From: Lachnospiraceae bacterium NK4A179
Lineage (GTDB): Bacteria > Bacillota > Clostridia > Lachnospirales > Lachnospiraceae
Direction: 5' to 3'
DNA: 64,000 nucleotides
NCBI GenBank assembly: GCA_000421045.1
Contig: ATWC01000003.1
Coordinates: forward strand, 94,108-158,107
Positions 48,330 to 56,961 of this stretch are shown here, piece by piece. Each line of letters starts with the position of its first letter. The stretch's first letter is position 1. The notes under the pieces are model-generated. The model made no database searches. It was not told the DNA's origin and saw only the letters and a program-made list of their open reading frames with translations. The translations under genes were made by a program, and so were the position numbers.

Positions 48330-49319
48330 ATGAAGAAAAAAATGATAGCTCTCTGTGATAGTGACAGACATTATCTGGAAAGACTTCAGGAAAATCTTGA
48401 ACAGAAGGACAGTTTCCCTTTTGCGGTGGATACCTATACTTCTGCGGATGCACTTGAGAAGAACATAGCCGATCACGAGTATGAGCTGATACTTGCCGCA
48501 GGTGAAGCTTTTGAGAAACTGAAGAGGAAAGGTACCGATTCGCTTGTGTTGCTTAAGGAAAAAGGTATTACAGACGCAGATGTGTGTTCGATCAGAAAAT
48601 TCCAGTCTGCTGACGGTATACGCAAGGATATACTGGAGCTGTGTGCAGAAGGCGACGGAAGCGATGTGGTATTTGATAACGATGGTCTGAAAACAAAACT
48701 GATAGGTGTGTATTCTCCCGTAGGAAGAGACATACAGACATCATTCTCACTGCTTACAGGACAGTATCTGGCCAAAAAGAAAAGAGTCCTTTATCTGAAT
48801 CTGGAACCGTTCTCGGGTCTTTCGGAAATGCTGGATAACAGGGTGGACAGGGATATCACGGATCTTATCTACTATCTTGTGAGCGGTAAGGAAAAACTCA
48901 GATACAAGCTGGAGAGTATGGTAAACAATATCGGCGGCCTGGATTATGTTTCACCTGCGTTTTCGTTCCTGGATCTTGGTCAGGTATCTGCCGAAAACTG
49001 GCTTCTGCTCATCAATACCCTTCGTGAATGCGGGAATTATGATTATCTGATCATCGACTTGTCGGAGATAATACAGGGGCTGTTTGATATCCTGAAAGAG
49101 TGTGATGTGGTTTATACGATAGCGCAGAAGGAAGGGCTTGGACCTGCAAAACTTGATCAGTATGAGAAACTGCTAAAGACTGAGGATCTCGATTCCGTGA
49201 TAGAGCGTACAAGCAGATGTGAGCTTCCGCTGTTCAATGATCTTCCGTCCGGATTTGATGAGCTGCCGTATTCAAAACTTGCATCATACGTTAAACAGAT
49301 AGTAAGTGAGGACTTATAA
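48330..49319 (+). CDS. TadZ/CpaE-like protein with a degenerate ATPase site
   Basis: A cytoplasmic protein of 329 residues. The N-terminal 110 residues resemble a receiver-like domain (MIALCDSDRHYLERLQ). The rest resembles MinD/ParA-type CpaE/TadZ ATPases, which localise Tad pilus machinery: LIGVYSPVGRDIQTSFSLL, KKRVLYLNLEPFSG and YDYLIIDLSE. The Walker A region reads GRDIQTS (132-138), so the lysine of GKT is Gln136 and ATP hydrolysis is unlikely. No other tad assembly genes are next to it; a CpaA-like gene lies 0.8 kb downstream. The start has GGAGG 9 bp upstream; the TTG at 48300 is rejected. Confidence 0.72.
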   Translation: MKKKMIALCDSDRHYLERLQENLEQKDSFPFAVDTYTSADALEKNIADHEYELILAAGEAFEKLKRKGTDSLVLLKEKGITDADVCSIRKFQSADGIRKDILELCAEGDGSDVVFDNDGLKTKLIGVYSPVGRDIQTSFSLLTGQYLAKKKRVLYLNLEPFSGLSEMLDNRVDRDITDLIYYLVSGKEKLRYKLESMVNNIGGLDYVSPAFSFLDLGQVSAENWLLLINTLRECGNYDYLIIDLSEIIQGLFDILKECDVVYTIAQKEGLGPAKLDQYEKLLKTEDLDSVIERTSRCELPLFNDLPSGFDELPYSKLASYVKQIVSEDL

Positions 49320-49366
49320 GAACATATGCGGTATAATTACAGCACTGATTAATTTAGAGGTGTGTA

Positions 49367-49768
49367 ATGAAAAAGGTTTTTCCGCTCATATTGCTTCAGG
49401 TGCTCATGCTGATCATGTCACTTTCGTCGATCTGTTCAAAGACCGCCGCTTCGAAAGCATTTCCGAGTTTTGAGTTTATTTTATTCTATGGCATAAGCTT
49501 TATGATACTCGCGATGTATGCCATAGCATGGCAGCAGCTTCTTAAGATAGTTCCTCTTATGACTGCATATACAAGCAAGGCCGTTACGATATTCTGGGGT
49601 ATGGTCTGGGGAGTCATGATATTTCATGAGACGATCACTTATAAGCAGATCATAGGATGTGTGCTGGTTGTTGCAGGTGTAGTTATTTACAATATGGCGG
49701 ATATAAAGTCAGAAGATACGGATGAAAAAGACGTGAATAAAACTGAGGATAAGGAGGCGGCAAAATGA
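49367..49768 (+). CDS. SMR/EamA-type small membrane transporter, subunit 1
   Basis: A four-helix protein of 133 residues in the small multidrug resistance / EamA-half family, with a charged C-terminal tail (DTDEKDVNKTEDKEAAK). Segments such as VTIFWGMVWGVMIFHETITY and GCVLVVAGVVIYN match the family. Its stop overlaps the start of a sister gene by 4 bp, so a heterodimer is likely, as in ArnE/ArnF, which flip undecaprenyl-phosphate-aminoarabinose. A glycolipid flippase role is inferred from the cluster. A TATAAT lies at 49332-49337. Confidence 0.8.
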   Translation: MKKVFPLILLQVLMLIMSLSSICSKTAASKAFPSFEFILFYGISFMILAMYAIAWQQLLKIVPLMTAYTSKAVTIFWGMVWGVMIFHETITYKQIIGCVLVVAGVVIYNMADIKSEDTDEKDVNKTEDKEAAK

Positions 49769-50100
49769 TACTGTATGTAGCAATAATGCTGATTGGTGTA
49801 TTTATCGCAGCCGCAGCTCAGGTTCTCCTTAAAAAATCCTCACAGATAAAATACAGTTCAAAGATCAGGGAATATCTGAATGTAAGAGTGATACTGGCAT
49901 ATACGATAATGGTGATCAGTTCTCTTATGTCTGTCTTTGCCTATAAGAAGGTGCCTCTTTCAATGGGCACTATACTTGGATCAACAAGCTATCTGTATGT
50001 AGCAGCGTTTGGTGTGCTGATCTTTCACGAAAAGCTGAACTTCAAAAAGATACTTGGACTTGTTCTTATAGTGGCAGGGGTCATAGTGTATTCCATCTAA
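49765..50100 (+). CDS. SMR/EamA-type small membrane transporter, subunit 2
   Basis: A four-helix protein of 111 residues, a partner of the gene just upstream (4-bp ATGA overlap). It has AAAAQVLLKKSSQIKYSS and a C-terminal FGVLIFHEKLNFKKILGLVL, typical of SMR proteins, and the expected length. Together the two resemble ArnE/ArnF-like flippase pairs. No terminator is seen before the next gene, 37 bp on. Confidence 0.8.
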   Translation: MILYVAIMLIGVFIAAAAQVLLKKSSQIKYSSKIREYLNVRVILAYTIMVISSLMSVFAYKKVPLSMGTILGSTSYLYVAAFGVLIFHEKLNFKKILGLVLIVAGVIVYSI

Positions 50101-50137
50101 CATATAAATAATAATCAAGACAGGAGAGGTGTCAGGT

Positions 50138-50572
50138 ATGTATATACTTATGGCTGTTTTTTGTGCGCTCTGCGTATTCTTTGATATGAAAAATGACAGG
50201 ATCCCGAATCCGTTAACAGCAGTATTTTTTGTTGCTGCGGTGATACTCAGGATCATCGAAAAGGGAACGGAAGATATCCCGTGGCTCCTTATGGATACTG
50301 CTGCTGTATTCGCAGCTACGCTTATACTGTTTGGCTTTAAAGCACTGCGGGGAGGGGACGGAAAGATGATGTGTGTGATCTCTGCAATGTGCGGTATGAA
50401 AGCTGCTTTTATGATACTGTTTTTGGCAATGGCGATAGGCTCTCTGGCAGGACTTGTGAAAAAAGCAGTATCCGGGAAAAAAATAACGGAACTGACATAT
50501 ATTCATTTCAGTATTCCTGTTTCCATTTCAATCGCCTTATATCTTATGTTTCTTTTGCTCCTTACATCATGA
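50138..50572 (+). CDS. CpaA/TadV-like prepilin peptidase
   Basis: An aspartyl membrane protease of the A24 family that would remove leader peptides from Flp-type prepilins. The product has 144 residues and about five helices. The first catalytic Asp is in FFDMKNDRIPN and the second in the GxGD-like LRGGDGKMM motif. The start is the ATG at 50138, 8 bp after AGGAGAGG; a GTG at 50129 lies inside the ribosome site. No pilin gene is visible in this window, so its substrates would be encoded elsewhere. It lies between the SMR pair and a GT2 gene. Confidence 0.83.
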   Translation: MYILMAVFCALCVFFDMKNDRIPNPLTAVFFVAAVILRIIEKGTEDIPWLLMDTAAVFAATLILFGFKALRGGDGKMMCVISAMCGMKAAFMILFLAMAIGSLAGLVKKAVSGKKITELTYIHFSIPVSISIALYLMFLLLLTS

Positions 50573-50639
50573 TATAATGGCGTGGGTGTGAAAAAGTCAT
50601 TCTCAAATCAAAAGTTATGTAAAAAAGGATGATCATCAT

Positions 50640-51590
50640 ATGGCGTTGGTAACGGTGATAGTTCCTGTTCATAATGCTGAAAGGTATCTGAAGTGCTGCC
50701 TGGACAGTATTCTGGATCAGGATCATCCGGAAATAGAGATACTGCTTGTCGATGATGCTTCGGATGACGGATCCGGAAGGATCTGTGATGAATATGCATC
50801 TTCGCACAGCAGTATAAAAGTATTTCATGTGAAAAACAGAAGCGCGGGATTATCAAGAAATACCGGGCTTGCGAACGCACATGGTGATTACGTTACTTTT
50901 GTTGATGCAGATGACTATATTTCAAAACATTATGTATCCGCCATGCTTTCCGGTATTGAAAAATACGGAGCAGATGCAGCAGAATGCGGGAATGTATATA
51001 TGCTTCCGTTAAAAAATATTTTCAGAGACTGCGACGGAAAAGATGTTTTCTTAAAAACACCTGAAGAGATCAAAAAGAATGACCGCATCTTAAGACATAC
51101 TGCCTGGGGAAGGCTTTATCCGCGTGAAATGGCACAGTCGGTAAGTTTCAGTGAGCGCGAAAAGGGCGAGGATGCTGAGTATGCAATGGAAATGGCAGGG
51201 AAATGCAGAAGCCTGGTTATGATAAACAGCTGTCTGTATGCCTACCGCAGTTATCAGCCAAGCATTACGAGAAAGAAAAAGAACAATTCTTCTATCCTGA
51301 AAATAAAAAATGATATTGAAAACGGCAGGCCCTGGAAGGATGCGGCAGAGAAACTTCTTGAAGAGATTACGTATTGCGGAGAAGAGGAGATATATTACAG
51401 TTCACTCAAAAAATTAAGGGAAACCGTGCAGGATAAGGACCCCGATGAAAGAATGCTTAAAGAACTGGATAAAACAATAGAGGCCGGAAATACCGGTGCC
51501 TTTAAGAGAATGGTTAAGATCCTCAAAGGACGTGCGGCAGAGTTTGTGGGAAACATCAAAACAAAAACGGATTACAGATATAAATTATGA
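50640..51590 (+). CDS. GT2-family glycosyltransferase
   Basis: A cytoplasmic inverting glycosyltransferase of 316 residues with a GT-A fold. VTVIVPVHNAERYLKCCLDS and ILLVDDASDDGSGRICDEY are the nucleotide-binding region. NTGLANAHGDYVTFVDADDY carries the DxD motif, and the base region includes FSEREKGEDAEY. The C-terminal third is basic and helical. No membrane helix is seen. The start follows an AAAAAAGGATGATC stretch. It overlaps the fucosyltransferase gene by 4 bp (ATGA). Confidence 0.9.
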   Translation: MALVTVIVPVHNAERYLKCCLDSILDQDHPEIEILLVDDASDDGSGRICDEYASSHSSIKVFHVKNRSAGLSRNTGLANAHGDYVTFVDADDYISKHYVSAMLSGIEKYGADAAECGNVYMLPLKNIFRDCDGKDVFLKTPEEIKKNDRILRHTAWGRLYPREMAQSVSFSEREKGEDAEYAMEMAGKCRSLVMINSCLYAYRSYQPSITRKKKNNSSILKIKNDIENGRPWKDAAEKLLEEITYCGEEEIYYSSLKKLRETVQDKDPDERMLKELDKTIEAGNTGAFKRMVKILKGRAAEFVGNIKTKTDYRYKL

Positions 51591-52453
51591 GATCAGTTGT
51601 TGATATAAAAGGCGGATATGGAAATCAGCTCTTCTGTTATTCCTTTGGGTATGCAGTATCAAAGGAAACGGGATCGGAACTTATCATAGATACTTCAATG
51701 CTCGACATGAACAATGTGAAAGACAGAAACTATCAGCTTGGAGTTCTGGGAATTACATATGATTCACATATCTCATATAAATATGGCAAGGATTTCCTGA
51801 GCAGAAAGACAGGTCTCAACAGATTGAGGAAAAAGTCTGCCATAGGTTTTGGAACTGTTGTATTTAAGGAAAAGGAACAGTATGTTTATGATCCTTCGGT
51901 ATTTGAGATAAAAAGAGACACATACTTTGACGGTTTCTGGCAGAGCAGCAGGTATTTTGAAAAGTATTCGGATGATCTGCGAAAGATGCTTAAGCCTAAA
52001 AAGATTTCGAATGCTGCAGAGAAGCTTGCAGAAGACGCTCGGGATTGCCTGAGTGTTTCAGTACATATCAGACGCGGTGATTATGTGAGTCTCGGATGGA
52101 CATTAAAAGATGATTATTACATAAAGGCTCTTGATATCATAAAGGAAAGATACGGTTCAGAGCCTGTTTTCTTTGTTTTTTCGGATAATAAAAAATATGC
52201 GGATGATTTCTTCTCCGCTGCAGGTCTTAAATACCGCCTGATGGATTACGAAACCGATGATGCCGTGAGAGATGATATGTTTCTCATGAGCAGGTGCAGT
52301 CATAACATCATGGCAAACAGTTCCTACAGCTGGTGGGGAGCATTTCTTAATGATAATAAGGATAAGACAGTGATCTGTCCGGAGACAGGAGTCTGGGGCG
52401 GTGATTTTTATCCTGAAGGATGGATGAAAGTTACGGCATCATCCGGTAAATGA
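51587..52453 (+). CDS. Alpha-1,2-fucosyltransferase (GT11)
   Basis: Transfers fucose from GDP-fucose to a galactose-type acceptor. The protein has 288 residues. KGGYGNQLFCYSFGYAVSKE near the N-terminus, SVHIRRGDYVSLGW in the middle and MSRCSHNIMANSSYSWWGAF near the C-terminus are the GT11 landmarks. It is coupled to the GT2 gene upstream (4-bp overlap). The GT-C-like gene follows. With the enzyme encoded at 37842-38915, two fucosyltransferase-like proteins serve this cluster, but no GDP-fucose synthesis genes are in the window. Confidence 0.9.
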   Translation: MRSVVDIKGGYGNQLFCYSFGYAVSKETGSELIIDTSMLDMNNVKDRNYQLGVLGITYDSHISYKYGKDFLSRKTGLNRLRKKSAIGFGTVVFKEKEQYVYDPSVFEIKRDTYFDGFWQSSRYFEKYSDDLRKMLKPKKISNAAEKLAEDARDCLSVSVHIRRGDYVSLGWTLKDDYYIKALDIIKERYGSEPVFFVFSDNKKYADDFFSAAGLKYRLMDYETDDAVRDDMFLMSRCSHNIMANSSYSWWGAFLNDNKDKTVICPETGVWGGDFYPEGWMKVTASSGK

Positions 52454-52465
52454 TGTGTGAGGGAT

Positions 52466-53902
52466 ATGATGAATAAGGTTAAAGGGCTTATATGTGCGGC
52501 ATTATCGGCAATTTGTTTTTTTATGTCGTCTGCCTTCTTCCGTAATTTCATAACGGTTAATATTGGAAGCCGTGTTATAAGTGATATTGGAACCTATGGT
52601 CAGGTCTTTGATCAGATGTTGCTTACCTTTGCTCTGAGTGCTGCCATAGTGTTTCTTCTGGCTGCAGTATACTTTGTCTTTGATCTTTCTAAAAAGATAG
52701 ATTTAAAGAGTAGGGACAGCATCATAATAATATGTGCTGTGATACTCATCCTGTTTTTTGTGGGAGAGAATATCTATCTTATGAAAAACAGCGACCTTAC
52801 GGGTGGATACGGCAGCGAATTTGATTACGGAGATCATTTTGCTTCCGTGTATACGGCAGATAAGGTTTCATCCGGAAATTACCCTCCGTTTGCAAAGCTG
52901 TTTTATTCGATATGCCGTGATCAGTTTCCTGATGACATGCTGAATGAAGCAAAGCAGATGCAGGAAGCCGGGCAGAAACATGTCTACAATATAATGAAGT
53001 ATTCTCCGCAGGGAATGTATTCGATATATATTTATTTCCTTCTGTCATTCATACCCTTCAATATACTCGTGTACAGGGCTCTGGATACAGAAAATAAGTA
53101 TGCGAGGATGCTTATGACTTTTGCGCTGTGTTTCAGTGGAGTTGTACTATTTGCAGTACAGAGAGGAAACAGTATCATCATAGTTTTTGATCTGATACTC
53201 TTTTTCTGCATGTATTACAGGGATAAGAATCCGGTGATCAGGGAATGTACGCTGCTTGCACTTGCGGCAGCTTTTGGTTTCAAGTTGTATCCTGCGATAT
53301 TCGGTATCGTTTTCATTAAGGAGAAGAAATGGAAGGAAGGTTTACGTGCGGCTCTGTACGGCATACTCTTTACGGTGGTACCGCTTCTTTTTCTCAGAGG
53401 ATCCGCAGAGGATGCTGCCGTGCTCGGATCAAAGATAGCAAAATTCGGATCTGATATCATAGGTATAGGTGACTATTCGTTAAAGTCACAGTTGTGGATA
53501 GTTTATTCAAAGTTTTCAGATTCGGAGATGCCGTTTAAGATAATTTATATCGTGTGTCTCCTTATATACATAGCTCTGGCTGTATGGATGTTTATAAAAA
53601 CCGACAGGAAATGGGTGGAATGGTTTGTATGTGCAAGTGCCTGCATCCTTATACCTTCACGTTCCTGGACGTATGTTTTGATCTTTCTGATAATACCCCT
53701 TATCGCACTTCTTTCGGAAAAAAAGAAGATTTTACCGGAATATGTATACATGGGGATCGTGATCTTCTTTATGATATATAACAGAGCCTGCCTGCTCCTG
53801 GCAAACAGGTATTCTGTGATACTTTTACCGTTACTGTTTGCCGCTGCGGCTCTGACCTGCAGAGCTTCAGTAAAGAAAAAGGAGAATAAGAGCCGATCAT
53901 GA
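52466..53902 (+). CDS. GT87/GT-C-like membrane glycosyltransferase
   Basis: A polytopic membrane protein of about 478 residues and roughly eleven helices. GYGSEFDYGDHFASVYTA in the first external loop holds an Asp-x-Gly-Asp, and AVQRGNSIIIVFDLILFF plus AAFGFKLYPAIFGIVFI match the DUF2029/GT87 family, which uses polyprenyl-phosphate mannose as donor. It would act outside on flipped lipid-linked sugars. The start is uncertain: GTG 52457, ATG 52466 and ATG 52469 are in frame, and the ribosome site GAGGG (52459-52463) favours one of the ATGs. It overlaps the next gene by 4 bp. Confidence 0.82.
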   Translation: MMNKVKGLICAALSAICFFMSSAFFRNFITVNIGSRVISDIGTYGQVFDQMLLTFALSAAIVFLLAAVYFVFDLSKKIDLKSRDSIIIICAVILILFFVGENIYLMKNSDLTGGYGSEFDYGDHFASVYTADKVSSGNYPPFAKLFYSICRDQFPDDMLNEAKQMQEAGQKHVYNIMKYSPQGMYSIYIYFLLSFIPFNILVYRALDTENKYARMLMTFALCFSGVVLFAVQRGNSIIIVFDLILFFCMYYRDKNPVIRECTLLALAAAFGFKLYPAIFGIVFIKEKKWKEGLRAALYGILFTVVPLLFLRGSAEDAAVLGSKIAKFGSDIIGIGDYSLKSQLWIVYSKFSDSEMPFKIIYIVCLLIYIALAVWMFIKTDRKWVEWFVCASACILIPSRSWTYVLIFLIIPLIALLSEKKKILPEYVYMGIVIFFMIYNRACLLLANRYSVILLPLLFAAAALTCRASVKKKENKSRS

Positions 53903-54474
53903 CAGTAAAAGATTTCTTCAGACTTGTTCTTGTATATATTGTGTTGTTTCTTGTCGGAACAGCACTATATCTTGTGAGTTTCAGAATTCCTTTTGTAAAT
54001 ATGATAGATGTATTTTTTTACAGAGGCCTGATCGTCATATTTACATGCGGCGTGATAGTTTCGATCATAATGATGATACTCATGAAAAAGCCCGGGTATA
54101 CCGGGCTCATAACAGTAAGGGATGTACTGCTTCTCTTTGTTATGTTTGTATGTGTTCATGTCGTGGTATTCACACATCTTCCGGTTACTGCCGACAGATC
54201 CATAACGGTTTTTATGCTTGGAACCATGTCTGACGGAAGTGAAAGGACCTATACAGAAGAGCAGATAGAGGATATCTTTACCGACAAGTATGTTGGAGAT
54301 TACGGGGCATTTGAAAAACGCTTTCATGAACAGGTGGTAACAGGAACAATTGAGGATACCGGTGATGGGAAATACCGTATTACGGATGAGGGAATCAAAC
54401 TCATGAAGATCTACGAAAAAACTGCCTGGGTTTACGGGCTTGATGATAAACTTATTCATCCGGGAGCTGAATAG
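53899..54474 (+). CDS. Unrecognised three-helix membrane protein
   Basis: A protein of 191 residues that I do not recognise. Three membrane helices lie at about 8-28, 42-62 and 75-95. The C-terminal 95 residues are soluble and charged: VTADRSITVFMLGTMSDG, then EEQIEDIFTDKYVGDYGAFE, ending ITDEGIKLMKIYEKTAWVYG. The last segment looks like a small winged-helix domain. It is coupled to the GT-C gene by a 4-bp overlap and is the last gene of the cluster. Its stop codon lies within the loop of the terminator. Confidence 0.8.
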   Translation: MTVKDFFRLVLVYIVLFLVGTALYLVSFRIPFVNMIDVFFYRGLIVIFTCGVIVSIIMMILMKKPGYTGLITVRDVLLLFVMFVCVHVVVFTHLPVTADRSITVFMLGTMSDGSERTYTEEQIEDIFTDKYVGDYGAFEKRFHEQVVTGTIEDTGDGKYRITDEGIKLMKIYEKTAWVYGLDDKLIHPGAE

Positions 54475-54486
54475 CTCCCTTTTTTT
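54462..54486 (+). terminator. Intrinsic terminator of the glycan cluster
   Basis: GGGAGCT (54462-54468) pairs perfectly with AGCTCCC (54473-54479), with a 4-nt loop, followed by seven T residues. The stop codon of the last gene (54472-54474) lies inside the hairpin. Ribosomes finishing translation could therefore affect termination. Confidence 0.85.
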
Positions 54487-54689
54487 GAGTGAAAAATCCA
54501 TATTTAAAAACAGTAATGAATGGGAAAAAAGACAGATAAAATAAGGGCATTTTATGGAATTGTTACTCTGTATCTGATAAAATAATCAGTAAGACACACG
54601 AATAAAATAGCATATGGAACCGCCGGATTGAAGTGATACTATAGTAAGCGCAATAAGTAATTGTTCTTAAATTATTCGGAAAAGAGTAT

Positions 54690-56426
54690 ATGAATAGATC
54701 CAAAGACAATCGGGTTATAGAAAGAACGATAGATGATATCTCATCGGGAAGAAAACTTCCGGACTTTGCGTTTTTTTTCGTGCTTTTTCTATGTATTCTG
54801 GCTAACATAATAACAAGTGCAACGGCAAATACGAATTTTAACATGCTGATAGGGGGTGTGGAAATCCCGGTTTATGTATTTGCCGGTGTGTTCTCTTCAG
54901 TATCAAATATATGTATCATATTTATGGCTGTTCTGTTTGGTAAGAAAGGCTATTATTCATCACTTACCATTCTTCTTATACAGATTCCTTTTATTCTTAT
55001 CGGTGTTGTAAAACATCAGGCTATCAACAGTATTCCGGGTATATTCGGAAACATTCTTGCTATCATCGCTATTACATGTATTTACAAATACAATCAGAAA
55101 GTTGATCGCTTTCAGAGTGAGATACAGTATCAGGCTGTTACGGATCAGCTGACCGGTCTGCCAAACAGTTATGCTGCCACAAAGCTTTTAAAAGATCTGA
55201 TCAGTCACAATACGGAATTTGTTAATGTTACCATCAATATCAACAGATTTAAGAATCTGAATGAAACGCTGGGATTTATTGCAGGCAATGAGGCTCTGAA
55301 AGAGGTAGCATCGCGTTGGAAAGAAATATGTGAAAGCGGAAGTACGGGAACTCTTGATTTCGTAGCACATCTGTCGGGCGATGAATTTGCCCTTATCATC
55401 CGTAACTATTCTACGGAAGAGGATTATTACAATACATTAAAACAATATGAAAATGCAATGAATAAAAAGATAACGATAGATGGCTGTGATATCTATTTAA
55501 CAGCCAGCTTCGGATATGTTCTCTGTCCGGCTGAGGCAAATACACTTGACACTGTCTGCACATATTCTACGGCTGCAATGCACGAGATCAAAAGAAAGAA
55601 CAGCAGTAATCATATACTTCATTTCACCCCTGATCTTATCGAAGGAGATGAAAAGGTTGAGATGGAGACAAAGATAAGAAAAGCACTCGAAAATGATGCC
55701 ATATTATTTTATCTCCAGCCGCAATTCTCGATAGATCATAAACTGCACGGCTTTGAGGCTCTTGCACGTATAAAGGATTCAGACGGAAAGATGATAAGTC
55801 CGGCTGTTTTTATTCCTGTTGCAGAGAGAGCCGGGCTTGTTGATAAGATAGACGTAATGATATTCAAAAAATCTGCGAAATTTATCGGCGAGCTTATAAA
55901 AAAGACCGGCCTGGATATTACATTAAGTATCAACGTATCCGTAAAACATCTGATGAAGAATGATTTTGTAGATGAGGTACAGAATATCATAAAGGAAGCC
56001 GGTTTGAAGCCTGAGAATCTTGAGATCGAGATCACGGAGTCAGTAATGATCGAGTCCATGGACAGAACTCTCCGCTGTGTAAAGGAAATTGAGAGCATGG
56101 GCATCAGGATAGCAATAGATGATTTCGGAACAGGATACTCATCATTAAGCTACCTGCATAATCTTCCCGTGCACATGATCAAGATAGACAAGTCTTTCAT
56201 TGATGCGATGAATTCAAGTGAATCATCAAAGAAATATGTGGCCGCTATTATTTCCATCGGTCATATACTTGGATTTGATGTTATATCCGAAGGCGTTGAG
56301 GGAGATGCTCAGCTTGATACACTCAGGGAGATCGGATGTGATTACATACAGGGTTATATATGGGGCAAACCTCTTGATCCCGAAAAGGCAATGGAACTTG
56401 CTGTTGAGTGTTCGAAAGATAAATAA
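54690..56426 (+). CDS. GGDEF-EAL cyclic-di-GMP protein with degenerate GGDEF
   Basis: A membrane protein of 578 residues. Four helices (about 25-130) lead to a GGDEF domain (about 150-310) and an EAL domain (about 325-575). The GGDEF region reads HLSGDEFALII, and the metal-binding Asp segment is NINRFKNLNETLG rather than the usual DxD, so diguanylate cyclase activity is doubtful; a sensory or GTP-binding role is possible. The EAL part has FEALARI, SINVSVKHL, EIEITES, IDDFGTGYSSL, IKIDKSF, SEGVEG and IQGYIWGKPL, so phosphodiesterase activity is likely. A weak GAAAAGAG ribosome site precedes the start. The 215 bp before it hold no other gene. Confidence 0.9.
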   Translation: MNRSKDNRVIERTIDDISSGRKLPDFAFFFVLFLCILANIITSATANTNFNMLIGGVEIPVYVFAGVFSSVSNICIIFMAVLFGKKGYYSSLTILLIQIPFILIGVVKHQAINSIPGIFGNILAIIAITCIYKYNQKVDRFQSEIQYQAVTDQLTGLPNSYAATKLLKDLISHNTEFVNVTININRFKNLNETLGFIAGNEALKEVASRWKEICESGSTGTLDFVAHLSGDEFALIIRNYSTEEDYYNTLKQYENAMNKKITIDGCDIYLTASFGYVLCPAEANTLDTVCTYSTAAMHEIKRKNSSNHILHFTPDLIEGDEKVEMETKIRKALENDAILFYLQPQFSIDHKLHGFEALARIKDSDGKMISPAVFIPVAERAGLVDKIDVMIFKKSAKFIGELIKKTGLDITLSINVSVKHLMKNDFVDEVQNIIKEAGLKPENLEIEITESVMIESMDRTLRCVKEIESMGIRIAIDDFGTGYSSLSYLHNLPVHMIKIDKSFIDAMNSSESSKKYVAAIISIGHILGFDVISEGVEGDAQLDTLREIGCDYIQGYIWGKPLDPEKAMELAVECSKDK

Positions 56427-56458
56427 ATCAGGAAGTAGACTTTTGCAGATCGGAGTCC

Positions 56459-56765
56459 TTGCTGCCGCGTTACATAACTCGAATAAATCAAGTATTATAA
56501 TTCTATATAGATGATTTCCACCCGGAAGCTTTGCTACAACGTTACATAACATAAATTAATCAATTATTTTCACACTTAGGATAGAATCATTCTTTGAAAA
56601 GTCTGCCCTCATAATTTTATGTAATCCAACAGCAAGTAATCAGCTCTCCCGGATGATAATTATTTCCGAAAAGAATGAATTCTTCATTTTATGTAATTCA
56701 ACAGCAATTTTTCTGCCCTTCTGATGATTCTTTCATATGAATTTTATTGCGATTATTTTACATAA
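56459..56765. repeat. Five 19-bp repeats in two orientations, partly 72 bp apart
   Basis: The 19-bp units start at 56459 and 56531 on the plus strand and at 56617 and 56689 on the minus strand; a fifth, degenerate unit is at 56747 on the plus strand. The consensus is about TTGCTGYYGYRTTACATAA. Plus copies A and B are exactly 72 bp apart, as are minus copies C and D, and similarity extends about 20 bp upstream with a GATGATT-type word. The rest of 56427-56961 is AT-rich and non-coding, with a hairpin at 56784-56819. No coding sequence is seen. Iteron, regulator-binding array or mobile-element remnant are all possible. Confidence 0.8.
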
Positions 56766-56783
56766 CGATCTGTTTTGATGATT

Positions 56784-56819
56784 CTTGCCTTTGAGCCGGG
56801 CTTCCCGGGCGAGGGCAAG
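56784..56819. other. GC-rich hairpin downstream of the repeat array
   Basis: CTTGCC (56784-56789) pairs with GGCAAG (56814-56819), and an inner CCGGG/CCCGG stem has a 3-nt loop. No T-run follows on either strand, so an intrinsic terminator is not clear. It lies between the repeat array and the XRE gene. Confidence 0.5.
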
Positions 56820-56961
56820 ATGTAACGGAAAGAGGCGATGATTCGGAATTTGGAGATCTGGACATAGGTGTCTAATTAATGAAATGTGGCATTTTCTCGC
56901 TTTATGTCGTGTTCAATTACGTTGACTTGTATTAAGCTGACAGCGAAAGGAGGAAAAATCA

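Noticed and set aside
56459..56765. CRISPR array
   Set aside because: The repeats occur in both orientations, are degenerate and have no cas genes nearby.
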